Positions 9,690 through 18,319 of a DNA stretch of 64,000 nucleotides are shown one piece after another (positions within the stretch are counted from its first letter, which is position 1; every line of letters begins with the position of its first letter). The DNA is taken from positions 351,157-415,156 of the forward strand of contig NZ_JAMXSF010000002.1 in assembly GCF_024124545.1 (NCBI RefSeq). The letters are read 5' to 3'. The notes beneath the pieces are model-generated. The model saw nothing but the letters and a program-made list of their open reading frames with translations. It was not told the DNA's origin and ran no database searches. This DNA comes from Pseudoalteromonas sp. XMcav2-N (lineage in GTDB: Bacteria; Pseudomonadota; Gammaproteobacteria; Enterobacterales; Alteromonadaceae). Made by a program: the position numbers and the translations under genes.

Positions 9690-10712
9690 GTGCCAAAGCT
9701 TTCTGCAATAACTGATAATCCGCACGAGAACAGATTTAATGAAAAAATCGGTGTTCTGGTAACTAACCTGGGTAGCCCTGACGCACCGACAGCCCCTGCA
9801 TTAAGAAATTACTTAAGAGAGTTTTTGTCAGATCCACGTATCGTCGAACTTCCCAGAGCACTTTGGTGGTTGATACTACATGGTGTGATTCTGAGGATCA
9901 GACCGAGCCGTTCAGCAAAAGCCTACTCAAGTATCTGGACAGAAAATGGGTCACCATTGGTTCAGATCACTCAAGATCAGTGTAATAAGCTAAGCGCATT
10001 ATTAAAGGAACAACACTACGAACATGTCGAAGTTGTGATGGCGATGCGCTATGGCAATCCTTCTATAAAAAGTGGTCTTGAAGCACTCCGTGAAAAAGGG
10101 ATCACTAATATTGTTATTTTTCCCCTCTACCCTCAATATTCGAGTGCAACGACAGGTTCAACATTTGATGCGGTAGCTAATGTACTCAAAACATGGCGCT
10201 GGGTACCAAGCCTGAGTTTTATAAACGGATATCACAAACAACCGAGTTACATTACGGCTTTAGCTAATTCGGTACAGGAACATATTGATAAGCATGGATT
10301 ACCTGAGAAGCTGCTTTTTTCTTATCATGGCACACCTAAGCGGTTTTTAGATAGTGGGGACCCGTATCACTGCTTTTGCCACCAGACCACGCGTCTCGTT
10401 TGTGAGCAACTCAAGCTTGATAAAGACAGAATCATGACGACTTTCCAAAGCCGATTCGGACGTGAGGAATGGCTGCAGCCCTATACCGACGTCACACTCA
10501 AAGAACTGGCAACGAAAGGCGTTAAAGAAGTCGCTATACTGAGTCCTGCTTTTAGCGCAGATTGCCTTGAGACGCTCGAAGAGCTGGAAGAGGAAAACCG
10601 CGAGTACTTCCTGGAAGCGGGTGGTGAAACCTACCATTATATCTCGGCACTCAACGACAGAGATGATCATCTCTCCGCATTATTGGACGTACTAAAGCCG
10701 TACTTAAAGTAA
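9690..10712 (+). CDS. hemH: Ferrochelatase
   Basis: The enzyme inserts ferrous iron into protoporphyrin IX to make protoheme, the last step of heme synthesis. The protein is 340 residues, a normal size for the bacterial soluble or membrane-associated enzyme. The N terminus shows GVLVTNLGSPDAPT, the catalytic histidine lies in FSYHGTPKRF, and the second metal-site acid lies in SADCLETLEE. The start is GTG at 9690, supported by AAAGGAG five bases upstream; no better ATG exists before the conserved start of the domain. It stands alone, divergent from the PAS chemoreceptor and ending at a bidirectional hairpin. Confidence 0.97.
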   Translation: MPKLSAITDNPHENRFNEKIGVLVTNLGSPDAPTAPALRNYLREFLSDPRIVELPRALWWLILHGVILRIRPSRSAKAYSSIWTENGSPLVQITQDQCNKLSALLKEQHYEHVEVVMAMRYGNPSIKSGLEALREKGITNIVIFPLYPQYSSATTGSTFDAVANVLKTWRWVPSLSFINGYHKQPSYITALANSVQEHIDKHGLPEKLLFSYHGTPKRFLDSGDPYHCFCHQTTRLVCEQLKLDKDRIMTTFQSRFGREEWLQPYTDVTLKELATKGVKEVAILSPAFSADCLETLEELEEENREYFLEAGGETYHYISALNDRDDHLSALLDVLKPYLK

Positions 10713-10716
10713 ATAA

Positions 10717-10738
10717 AAGGGGCCGTTTCAGGCCCCTT
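10717..10738. terminator. Bidirectional terminator between hemH and the GGDEF-EAL gene
   Basis: An 8-bp perfect stem AAGGGGCC/GGCCCCTT with a 6-base loop sits between two convergent genes. On the minus strand it is followed by TTTTATTTA, giving a good intrinsic terminator for the GGDEF-EAL gene; the plus-strand tail is weaker. Confidence 0.85.
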
Positions 10739-10743
10739 GTTCA

Positions 10744-13314
10744 TTAATGTTGCTGTGACGATTTACTGATATACATCAGTTCATCGTTAAACACCTGACC
10801 GGAGTTAAACTCTTGTAATAACCTCAGGCAAGCAGATAATGGCTGAGCCGGGCTGTAGTAAAAGCCCTGTATATGATGACAACCCAGTTGTTCCAGCATA
10901 GTCAGTTGACTCTGAGACTCTACACCTTCAGCAATAACTTTAATACCCAGCTCTTCAGCCAGATTAAGCAAGCAGCTAATCATCACCTTTTTGTTTCTGT
11001 CTGCCATTAGACTATCTACAAACGACTTATCTATTTTCAAGTAGTCAACCTGATTTTCTATCAGGTGACTAAGAGAGGAGTAACCAGTACAAAAGTCATC
11101 AAGCGCGATTTTCACGCCCTGCTCTCTTAATTTAGAAAGTAGTTCCCAAGTGTAGCGGTTCGTCGCCATAGACTCAGTAACCTCAAGCGTGACTTTCTCA
11201 AATGGAACCCCGGCGTTGGAAATGGCTTCTGTAACGAGTTTGAATTGATCGTTGCTCGTCTTGAACTCATTAACCGATCGATTAATAGAAATACTGACAT
11301 CGTCATACCCATGCAGATGTAATGCTTTGAGATCCTGACAGGCTTTTTCCAACACAAACTGCCCTATCATATGAATTAAGCCAAATTCCTCTGCAATGGG
11401 AATGAAGGTTCCGGGTGATACCATACCTTGTTCGTCATCGAACCACCGTACCAGCGCTTCAAACTTAACGATTTTTCTGCGCTGTACATCGACTATCGGC
11501 TGATAGTAAACAGTTAGTAAGTTTGCTTTCAGTGCCGCTTTAAGCTTGTCCTTGAGCTTGACCTTATTCAGATAAGCATTTTGGATAGCGGCATTATGTA
11601 AAGCAACATGCCCTCGATGAGTTTTCTTCGCACTCTCCAATGCATGTGCCGCGTTGCGAATAAATTTGGCAGCGGTAATTCTGCCTCTGTTTTCCAGTTG
11701 TGCTATCCCGGTACTTGCACTGAGTTCAACAGTCAAATCATTGAAAACATATGGTTGTTTAATCTTATCACTGAGCTTTTTGGCAACCTGCAAGGCGCTT
11801 TTTACGTCAGTGTTGTCAAGTAAAATAGCAAATTCATCGCCGCCGTAACGGGATATCGTATCATTCTCTCTGATGCCGTTTCTAAGCCTTTTTGCGACCG
11901 ATACGAGGACTTTGTCGCCGATTTCCGGACCGTAGATATCATTTACTTCCTTGAAGTGATCAAGGCCAATAAACAACAAAGAGCAAGGTGTATGCAGACT
12001 GCGACTGGCAGATATTTTTTCTTCAACTATATCGATAAAACAGCGCCGATTCAGCAATGCGGTCAGGGGCTCATGGTTTGCATAAAAGGTCAGCTGCGCC
12101 TCATTGCGCTTCCACTCAGTAATGTCGCGGAAAATGGCAACATAATTCAGTATTTCGCCTTGTTCATCTTTCACCAGACTCAGCGTTAGCTCTTCGGGAA
12201 AAATCTGACCGTTTTTACGACGGTTAAATATTTCTCCTTTCCAGCAACCGGCACTCATCAAGCTGTTCCACATTTTATGATAAAAGTCGTTACTATGCTG
12301 ACCTGAAGACAGTACTGATGGATCGCGTCCCATCAACTCATGACCGGTATAGCCCGTCAGGCGCTCAAATGCCCTGTTCACCATGATGATCTTGTTGTCC
12401 CCATCGGTGATCATGATGGCCTCTGTAGCATGCTCGAACACGACATTGGTTAGTTCCAGCTGCTTATTCAAAGAATAAATATAGGTAACATCTTGCACCG
12501 TGGCGCTAAATACACGTTCGTCGCGCTGCTCTTCACACTGTTCAACACGACCAATGATTCTGTATAGACCTCTTAAATTAGTGCGTTTTTTGTGAGTGAC
12601 ATTCACATCAATATAATCTAAATGTCCGGTCCTGAGCTTTTGGATAATCACTCTGAGTCGTTTTTGATCCGCTTCAGTTAAACAATCAGTAAAGTCGTCT
12701 AACGTTAGGGTTTCTTCTCTGTGTTGTAGTAAACGGCGCATTTCATGACTAAACACATGCTTGTCTCGGCTGATATTCCACGTCCAGGAACTCAGCTTTG
12801 CTATACGTTCACCTTTTGCCAATTGCTTTACCAGGATCTGCTGTGCTGCAATCTCTAGGTTATGATTGAGCTCAGCCCCGACTAGTAAGCTCAACTCTCT
12901 GAACCAATGGCGGTCCTCGTCACTCACCTCTACTTTTTCATCAAATAGACAGACCATAATCCCTATCGGCTTATGGTCGAGCGCACGTAATGTGACGCCC
13001 AAATAGCCATCAATATCAAATATTTTCAGGATTTCATCTTCCGCGTACATCTGCTGCAGGTTACAGCTAATGGAGCACACGCCCTGACTGGTTTTAGCAT
13101 CGTTGCAGGGCGTTCCTTCAAGATCATAGATGATATCATTTGACCTTTTCCCATCGACAGAATAAGCAACCGTTTTAACACGCGTGTCCGCATCAATGAA
13201 TTTGCCAATCAAGCAATGCGCCGGTTTGAACTTCTCATAGATCAAATCGAGCGCGAGCTCATAGCGCGCCTCGCTGCTGCACAAATTGTAAAAAGTACTG
13301 AATGAAAAAGTCAT
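10744..13314 (-). CDS. GAF-PAS-PAS-GGDEF-EAL c-di-GMP signalling protein
   Basis: This 856-residue cytoplasmic protein combines sensors with both c-di-GMP domains. A GAF-like N-terminal domain (about 15-155) is followed by a diverged PAS fold (about 170-270), a clear PAS (about 290-405, MVNRAFERLTGYTGHELMG), a GGDEF domain with the intact RYGGDEF motif, and an EAL domain with FEALVRW, DDFCTGYSSLSHL, YLKIDKSFV and AEGVES. Both catalytic signatures look intact, so it could act as a cyclase, a phosphodiesterase or a bifunctional enzyme. It has no membrane segment. The ATG at 13314 has a poor ribosome site. The next gene upstream on the same strand is another GGDEF protein, separated by about 270 bases, so each probably has its own promoter. 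Confidence 0.93.
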   Translation of the reverse strand: MTFSFSTFYNLCSSEARYELALDLIYEKFKPAHCLIGKFIDADTRVKTVAYSVDGKRSNDIIYDLEGTPCNDAKTSQGVCSISCNLQQMYAEDEILKIFDIDGYLGVTLRALDHKPIGIMVCLFDEKVEVSDEDRHWFRELSLLVGAELNHNLEIAAQQILVKQLAKGERIAKLSSWTWNISRDKHVFSHEMRRLLQHREETLTLDDFTDCLTEADQKRLRVIIQKLRTGHLDYIDVNVTHKKRTNLRGLYRIIGRVEQCEEQRDERVFSATVQDVTYIYSLNKQLELTNVVFEHATEAIMITDGDNKIIMVNRAFERLTGYTGHELMGRDPSVLSSGQHSNDFYHKMWNSLMSAGCWKGEIFNRRKNGQIFPEELTLSLVKDEQGEILNYVAIFRDITEWKRNEAQLTFYANHEPLTALLNRRCFIDIVEEKISASRSLHTPCSLLFIGLDHFKEVNDIYGPEIGDKVLVSVAKRLRNGIRENDTISRYGGDEFAILLDNTDVKSALQVAKKLSDKIKQPYVFNDLTVELSASTGIAQLENRGRITAAKFIRNAAHALESAKKTHRGHVALHNAAIQNAYLNKVKLKDKLKAALKANLLTVYYQPIVDVQRRKIVKFEALVRWFDDEQGMVSPGTFIPIAEEFGLIHMIGQFVLEKACQDLKALHLHGYDDVSISINRSVNEFKTSNDQFKLVTEAISNAGVPFEKVTLEVTESMATNRYTWELLSKLREQGVKIALDDFCTGYSSLSHLIENQVDYLKIDKSFVDSLMADRNKKVMISCLLNLAEELGIKVIAEGVESQSQLTMLEQLGCHHIQGFYYSPAQPLSACLRLLQEFNSGQVFNDELMYISKSSQQH

Positions 13315-13585
13315 TTTTCGGCTAAGTTCTTATATTTTATTGTTTTCAATATCAACAGGTATTTTTATAAATTGCAATGATAGAATTAAAAGCAAGTCTT
13401 ATTCTCGATACAGATCAATAAATCGAACTTTTTTCTGAGCATCGTCAATCCCTGTGCTTGTCGTGATCAGGTTAACGTAACAACTATAACATCTGACCAG
13501 TAATATGATATTATTCATATCACAACATAGTAGCAGGTTCAAACACTCCTTTATAAAACGGTACAATGTTTTTCACATGTGTACC

Positions 13586-15190
13586 TCAAACAGCATGTTG
13601 TGCAACATCATTATTCGCAGCATCGCCGTGGACCTTTGCCCGGCATATTCTGTTGCGGCCATTGCGCTTGGCCTGATAAAGCGCCTTGTCTGCCATTTCA
13701 AGCGTTTCCTCAATGCTTTTGCAATTCACAGGCCAACTGGCAACACCAATTGACACGGTGACCTGCCTTGGAATTGACATGGGGTGTTCGCTTATCGCAA
13801 CGCGCAAACGCTCAGCGATACTATAAGCCCGTTTTTCATCAACAAATGGCATAAAAACCAGAAACTCTTCACCGCCACTTCGACAGACAAAGTCGTGACA
13901 TCTGGCGTTTTTCTTCATAACACTCGCAAGTGCGCACAACACGTCGTCGCCGACGGCATGACCAAATTCGTCATTGATAGATTTAAAGTGATCCACATCC
14001 AAAGCAAGTACTGAAAACTGGTATTGCATTGTTTTTACATTTTCCAGCCAAAGCTGCATGGCAAAGCGGTTGTTGAGCTTGGTCAGCGGATCCATTTTTC
14101 TGTCTTGTTCCAGTTCTTTTATCTCCTGACCAAGCAGCTCAGAGCTATTAAGGATCGCCGACTTTAAATTTTCAGCCTCGAAATACCAGGCGGGCGTCTG
14201 ATCAATACAGCGCAAATTACGTGGGCTCAAAGAGCTAACGTTTTGGGCCAACAAAGCAAGAGGCCTGGCAATGACAAACCCGGCGATTAATGTGACGCAT
14301 AAGATTGCCAGCGCGAACGGTAATGTTGAATAAAGTACATCTTTGTGTGTCAAATTCAGTTGAGCAACGATACTGGTCAGCGCGCGTTGACTCACTATTC
14401 CCCAACCAGTGCTGGATACCGGAGCAAAACCAGCCAGCATATTAACATCCTGACTATTTAAGGTTTCTGTCGCGCCAGATTCGCCTCTTAGCACCTTGTT
14501 CACTGCAAGATTGCCGACGATTCGCTCGCCTACCCGGTTATTATCTCTGTGATAAATGAGACGTTTATCTTTATCTATTACATATACATATGAGTGCTCT
14601 GAGACATGGTGTGTGCCCAAAAGCTGGTTTAAGATGGTATCGCCCTGCAGATAAATACCTCCAGCGATAAAGCCAAGATATGCCCCGTCAGTTGCAAAAA
14701 TTGGAAAGGTCGGACTCACCATAAGGTTACCCGCCGGCGACACAAATGGATCGAGAATATAAGGCGCTTGTAGTTCAATAGGCAGTGCTAATGACGAGTC
14801 TAAGGTAAGCCCCGTTAGCTCAAGGGTCGAAGGCTGAGCTGAGATGACTTTGCGCTGAGCATCTATGACAACCAAAGAGTCAAAACTATTGGTTTGAGCC
14901 AGTAACCGTGCTAATTCCGTGTCTATTGCTTTACGATCTTCAAAGTGATTTGCAATATGGCCAGCACTTACCCTCAACTGACTATTTAAGGACTGCAAAA
15001 ACAACTCAGTGACTGCTGCGAGCTTTTCAGCATAAGCCTGATTCGAAGCCAAAGTATCTTTAATAAAAGCGCGCTCATGCACACGATAGCTTGCCATGAG
15101 TGCACTATAAACGGACAAAACAATCCCAGCACTTACCAGCAATAAGATAAGTTGCTTAAGGTCCAGCTTTTTACGTTCGGTTGCCTTCAC
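13586..15190 (-). CDS. Membrane diguanylate cyclase with periplasmic Cache sensor
   Basis: The 534-residue protein should make c-di-GMP in response to an external ligand. TM1 lies near residues 13-33, then a double-Cache-like periplasmic domain of about 250 residues (with YVYVIDKDKRLIYHRDNNRVGERI), TM2 near 290-312 (PFALAILCVTLIAGFVIA), and a GGDEF domain carrying the active-type signature SGGEEF. The start is GTG at 15190 with AGGGAGGA seven bases upstream; an ATG-TAG minimal start-stop overlaps this spacer but is probably incidental. The last codons contain the palindrome TGTTGTGCAACA. Ligand and output are unknown. Confidence 0.92.
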   Translation of the reverse strand: MKATERKKLDLKQLILLLVSAGIVLSVYSALMASYRVHERAFIKDTLASNQAYAEKLAAVTELFLQSLNSQLRVSAGHIANHFEDRKAIDTELARLLAQTNSFDSLVVIDAQRKVISAQPSTLELTGLTLDSSLALPIELQAPYILDPFVSPAGNLMVSPTFPIFATDGAYLGFIAGGIYLQGDTILNQLLGTHHVSEHSYVYVIDKDKRLIYHRDNNRVGERIVGNLAVNKVLRGESGATETLNSQDVNMLAGFAPVSSTGWGIVSQRALTSIVAQLNLTHKDVLYSTLPFALAILCVTLIAGFVIARPLALLAQNVSSLSPRNLRCIDQTPAWYFEAENLKSAILNSSELLGQEIKELEQDRKMDPLTKLNNRFAMQLWLENVKTMQYQFSVLALDVDHFKSINDEFGHAVGDDVLCALASVMKKNARCHDFVCRSGGEEFLVFMPFVDEKRAYSIAERLRVAISEHPMSIPRQVTVSIGVASWPVNCKSIEETLEMADKALYQAKRNGRNRICRAKVHGDAANNDVAQHAV

Positions 15191-15478
15191 TACATCCTCC
15201 CTCTATAAGCACAGTCGTTGCGACCTGTATCATTGTAAAATATTGCAGGATGAAGAACTTATTCTGGGTCAAATTCTCTGTGCCTAATTCATTCCCACCT
15301 ACGATTTTAGAATCAAGGTGTTCGCACAGAGATAAGAAGGATAAAGCAAAGGATGAGACACGAACTAAAAAGCAACACTTTATAACCACACAAAATAATA
15401 AAAAGCGGAAATTACTATCACTTCTGAATAATGTGATTTATAATATGGTCGATATTTAGCCATGCCAGTTTTATCGAA

Positions 15479-15694
15479 ATGAAAAAGAAAGCCAGAATGA
15501 ACCCACTCGTTACACACTTTACTTTTGCAAGTATCGCGTTAGCAATGTTATGGATGTTCGTTCAGGATAAAGAGACCTTACTTGCAGGCAGTGCACTAGT
15601 GCTTGTCTACATAGCCTGTGCACTTGGATACCGCATGATTGCCGCTCGAGAGGCTTTTAGAAACGCAAGTAAACAAGCTCACAAAAAGCACTGA
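15479..15694 (+). CDS. Small two-helix inner membrane protein
   Basis: I do not recognise this 71-residue protein. It has a basic N terminus (KKKARMN), two hydrophobic helices (about residues 11-27 and 34-52) with a short acidic loop, and a lysine/histidine-rich C-terminal tail ending AHKKH. This topology predicts both ends in the cytoplasm. A second possible start is the ATG at 15497 (MNPLVTH), which has a comparable purine-rich upstream. It sits alone between a divergent cyclase gene and a lipoprotein gene, so context gives no role. Coding is supported by the clean membrane pattern rather than by homology. Confidence 0.6.
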   Translation: MKKKARMNPLVTHFTFASIALAMLWMFVQDKETLLAGSALVLVYIACALGYRMIAAREAFRNASKQAHKKH

Positions 15695-15774
15695 GGCAAC
15701 TCACATTCCCGTCTTGGCCCCTGATTAATTTTGTGTAATCATCCACATACACTTAATTAACAGAGGCCATACAC

Positions 15775-16230
15775 ATGTATCGTCTGCTCCTGCCACTGCT
15801 ATTTGCTGGCGGTTGTGCATCCTTTGACAACCCAACCGCAGAAAACACCTGCAAGACACTTGTATATGCGTACCCACAAATTCGCGATACAGGCACACCC
15901 ACACAATATGCTAACCTGTTCACTGACGACGCCCGTTTTACAGTTGAGAAACTCAATATCGAATTAAATGGTAAAACGCAAATAGTCGAGCGATTTGATA
16001 AAGCACGTCACACCACGAATACCGTTCATATGATGACATCATCCAGTTTCTACCGTAACCATGACCAACTTGAGGCAGAATCACATTTCATCCTGCTACT
16101 TAAGGACAAGGCTCAGCCAGCCACGACAAAAGTCATCAACGGTCGTTATCTTGATACCTTTAGCTATGACTCAGCACGCTGTTTATTCGACAGCCGGAAT
16201 GTTGTTATCGACCGCATAGGTGTGCTCTGA
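15775..16230 (+). CDS. Lipoprotein with SnoaL/NTF2-like domain
   Basis: This 151-residue protein begins with a short lipoprotein signal: LLFAGGC gives a lipobox with Cys14 as the lipidated residue. The rest resembles a SnoaL-like cone fold: an N-terminal helix (ENTCKTLVYAYPQIRDTG), the pattern YANLFTDDARFTVEKLNIELNGKTQIVERF, then TNTVHMMTSSSFYRN and later strands. Such folds bind small molecules or act in unrelated enzymes, so no reaction can be named. It is expected in the outer or inner membrane facing the periplasm. The TGA stop at 16228-16230 directly abuts the stop of the convergent MarR gene with no space for a terminator. Confidence 0.75.
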   Translation: MYRLLLPLLFAGGCASFDNPTAENTCKTLVYAYPQIRDTGTPTQYANLFTDDARFTVEKLNIELNGKTQIVERFDKARHTTNTVHMMTSSSFYRNHDQLEAESHFILLLKDKAQPATTKVINGRYLDTFSYDSARCLFDSRNVVIDRIGVL

Positions 16231-16830
16231 TTAACCGTGTCTGCTACGTTTATGCCAACGTAGCATTTCTTTGTGGTCACGGGTCACCACTTGCCCTTGT
16301 GCTTCCATTTCAGTCACTTCATTTGCCAGTATTTCTTCTGCTGTGAGCTCAAGCTTCATCAACAGAGTCTCTAGTAACACCTTTTCGTCTTTGGTCATAT
16401 GCGCTGTAAGCATGTCTTCCCTTTTACGTACGTGTGCTGTGACTTTGTCATAAATACTTTCTCCTTCTGCGGTTAGTACAACAGGTTTGCTTTTACCTGT
16501 TATTTCTTTTGACTGAACCAATCCAAGCTTCAATAAGACGTTTACCGCACGCGTGACCGAATAGGGATCAAGCCGGGATTGATAGCTGACTTCAGCAGCA
16601 GTAATTGGCCCATAAGATCCCACGTTAAGCAAAACACGCAGTTCCCTTGTATTAAGCTCAGTCAAAGAACGAATTACCGGATCACGATCGAGTGACAAGA
16701 GATTACTTACAACAGCAACCTGGAAGGGTACGTGAGCAGCCAAATCAAGCGCTTCGTCTTTAAGGTTTGTTACGGCCAAAGCACGTTTTCTGTTGGCAAT
16801 GGCAATTTTCATTTCATTGTCACTGGACAA
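16231..16830 (-). CDS. MarR-family winged-helix transcriptional regulator
   Basis: The 199-residue protein has a MarR-type winged helix: ELNTRELRVLLNVGSYGPITAAEVSYQSRLDPYSVTRAVNVLLKLGLV (about 58-105) followed by a wing and long C-terminal helices that should form the dimer. The start is probably TTG at 16830, because AGAGGT lies seven bases upstream; the alternative ATG at 16812 has no good site. It is divergent from an AhpD-like gene, and a perfect 16-bp palindrome lies in the 62 bases between them. This arrangement suggests that it represses its own gene and the neighbour and is released by a small ligand or oxidant. No cysteine characteristic of OhrR is visible in the N-terminal helix. 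Confidence 0.88.
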   Translation of the reverse strand: MSSDNEMKIAIANRKRALAVTNLKDEALDLAAHVPFQVAVVSNLLSLDRDPVIRSLTELNTRELRVLLNVGSYGPITAAEVSYQSRLDPYSVTRAVNVLLKLGLVQSKEITGKSKPVVLTAEGESIYDKVTAHVRKREDMLTAHMTKDEKVLLETLLMKLELTAEEILANEVTEMEAQGQVVTRDHKEMLRWHKRSRHG

Positions 16831-16852
16831 TTTGTACCTCTACACATATAGT

Positions 16853-16868
16853 TGTTGCATATGCAACA
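16853..16868. promoter_or_regulatory. Candidate MarR operator, perfect 16-bp palindrome
   Basis: The sequence TGTTGCATATGCAACA is its own reverse complement and lies midway between the divergent MarR and AhpD-like genes. It contains TTGCAT/ATGCAA half-sites of the kind bound by MarR-family dimers. A TATAAA at 16869-16874 directly follows it and could be the -10 of the plus-strand gene, so binding would block transcription. Confidence 0.7.
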
Positions 16869-16892
16869 TATAAACATTAACAGGAAAACAGT

Positions 16893-17483
16893 ATGCCTTT
16901 AGTTAACCCATTGTCACAAGAACATGATCAGGAAGTCGCAGAATTAGCAAAGTTTTTTAATGAAACACTTGGTTTTTGCCCCAACAGTGTGCTGACCATG
17001 CAAATTCGACCAGCCATTGCCCGTGCCTTCATCAACCTGAACAAGGCAGTCATGGAAAACCATGGCCGGGTTACATCAGAGCTTAAAAGACTGATAGGGT
17101 ATATCACCAGTGCAAACACTGGCTGTCGATACTGCGAAGCACATACCATCCTAGCGGCGCAACGTTACGGTGGTACTGACGAAAGATTGGAGCAAATCTG
17201 GCAATTCCGTGAAAGCGAGGTGTACACAGAAGCTGAAAAAGCCGCATTTGAATTTGCCCTCGCCGCATCAAGTGTACCCAATGCTGTGGATGCACACATT
17301 GAAGCCGCAATGCAGGCGCACTGGAATGACGGCGAAATTGTCGAGATCCTTGGCGTGATCGCGTTATTTGGTTATTTGAATCGCTGGAATGACTCAATGG
17401 CGACCACGTTAGAGCCAGGCGCCATTGATGCAGGTCAAACGTTGCTGAATGAGCGCTGGGAAACGGGTAAACACGCTGAATAA
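16893..17483 (+). CDS. AhpD-like (carboxymuconolactone decarboxylase family) alkylhydroperoxidase
   Basis: This 196-residue protein belongs to the CMD/AhpD superfamily of all-helical peroxidase-related proteins. The redox motif CRYCEAH supplies Cys78, Cys81 and His84, the residues used by AhpD for thiol peroxidase chemistry. The family often detoxifies organic peroxides, but many members have other roles. The ATG at 16893 follows AGGAAAA. The gene is divergent from a MarR regulator and probably controlled by it through the palindrome between them. It ends at a good intrinsic terminator and appears monocistronic. Confidence 0.87.
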   Translation: MPLVNPLSQEHDQEVAELAKFFNETLGFCPNSVLTMQIRPAIARAFINLNKAVMENHGRVTSELKRLIGYITSANTGCRYCEAHTILAAQRYGGTDERLEQIWQFRESEVYTEAEKAAFEFALAASSVPNAVDAHIEAAMQAHWNDGEIVEILGVIALFGYLNRWNDSMATTLEPGAIDAGQTLLNERWETGKHAE

Positions 17484-17519
17484 AGGCGTAATATCCAAGA
17501 TAAGAACATCCTTCAACCG

Positions 17520-17554
17520 ATGGGAAAGTAAACATCTGTGCTTTCCCATTTTTT
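17520..17554 (+). terminator. Intrinsic terminator after the AhpD-like gene
   Basis: A 9-bp perfect stem ATGGGAAAG/CTTTCCCAT (17520-17528 and 17541-17549) with a 12-base loop is followed by a run of six T. Confidence 0.85.
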
Positions 17555-17618
17555 AATTTCTCTTGCCCTCTAAATTAGTTGAATATTTGGCTTGATCCAA
17601 ATCAAAACGCACTATATA

Positions 17619-17648
17619 TTAAAGTTTCAATAATTACTGAAACTTTAA
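17619..17648. promoter_or_regulatory. Inverted repeat upstream of the GbsR-type gene, candidate autoregulatory operator
   Basis: Two 11-bp perfect arms, TTAAAGTTTCA and TGAAACTTTAA, are separated by 8 bases. The right arm ends two bases before the preferred ATG of the GbsR-type regulator. The core AGTTTCA/TGAAACT is a dimer-type site. It would sit in the promoter or at the transcript start, fitting self-repression. Confidence 0.65.
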
Positions 17649-17650
17649 AA

Positions 17651-18196
17651 ATGCAGCTATCACCTAAAATCGAAAACTTCGTTCTCCATTGTGGAGAGAT
17701 GGGAAGCCGCTGGGGCTTCAATCGCACCATTGGACAAATGGTTGGCCTGCTGGTCATTAACGAAAAGCCTTTAACGGCCAACGAGATTGCCGAAGCTCTC
17801 AAGATCTCTCGAGGCAATGTCAGCATGGGGATCAAGGAGCTGCAATCATGGCAACTGGTTAAGGTCCACCATATTCCCGGGGACAGAAAGGAATACTATT
17901 CGCCGAATGGCAGTATTTGGGATCTGGCAAACCGCGTTTTTGAAGAACGCCGTAAACGTGAAATTGACCCTACCCTGACCTTGTTGCGCGATCAAATTCT
18001 CGACAGCGCGAATTCACCAGAAGAAAAATACGCGCAAGAGCAAATGCAATCTATCCACGACTTACTGGAAACAGTCACCAAGTGGTCTGCTGAACTGCAA
18101 CGGTTAACACCTGAGCAGTTGCAATCCTTAATGAAACTTGGCTCATCGGTCAGCAAGGTGATTGATTTGAAGGACAAGTTACTCAGAAAGTCCTAA
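17651..18196 (+). CDS. GbsR/MarR-type transcriptional regulator linked to cioAB
   Basis: This 181-residue regulator has an N-terminal segment typical of the GbsR family (KIENFVLHCGEMGSRWGFNRTIGQMVGLL), a winged helix (LTANEIAEALKISRGNVSMGIKELQSWQLV) and helical C-terminal residues for dimerisation. The ATG at 17651 is preferred: the reading frame extends to 17579, but those extra codons would run through the inverted repeat and do not match the family start. The ribosome site is weak. It lies 123 bases upstream of cioA on the same strand, so control of the bd oxidase is the natural inference. Family identity is secure; the target is inferred from position. Confidence 0.85.
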   Translation: MQLSPKIENFVLHCGEMGSRWGFNRTIGQMVGLLVINEKPLTANEIAEALKISRGNVSMGIKELQSWQLVKVHHIPGDRKEYYSPNGSIWDLANRVFEERRKREIDPTLTLLRDQILDSANSPEEKYAQEQMQSIHDLLETVTKWSAELQRLTPEQLQSLMKLGSSVSKVIDLKDKLLRKS

Positions 18197-18227
18197 AAGA
18201 GTCGCTTTTGAAAAGGATTTTTTCATT

Positions 18228-18250
18228 GTGCGCGGTTCGTGCCCGCGCAC
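18228..18250 (+). promoter_or_regulatory. GC-rich hairpin in the cioAB leader
   Basis: A perfect 8-bp stem GTGCGCGG/CCGCGCAC with a 7-base loop stands 69 bases before the cioA start. No T-run follows, so it does not look like an intrinsic terminator. It may mark a processing site or separate regulator and oxidase expression. Confidence 0.45.
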
Positions 18251-18319
18251 TACAGTCGTATCAGTAACCTTTTGCCTGACTCAGGCTCAGCTACGCTGAT
18301 ATAATATGCGAGGTGCGTC

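Noticed and set aside
13595..13610. TGTTGTGCAACA palindrome near the end of the Cache-GGDEF gene
   Set aside because: It lies inside coding sequence near the stop, without a promoter on either side, so it is probably incidental.
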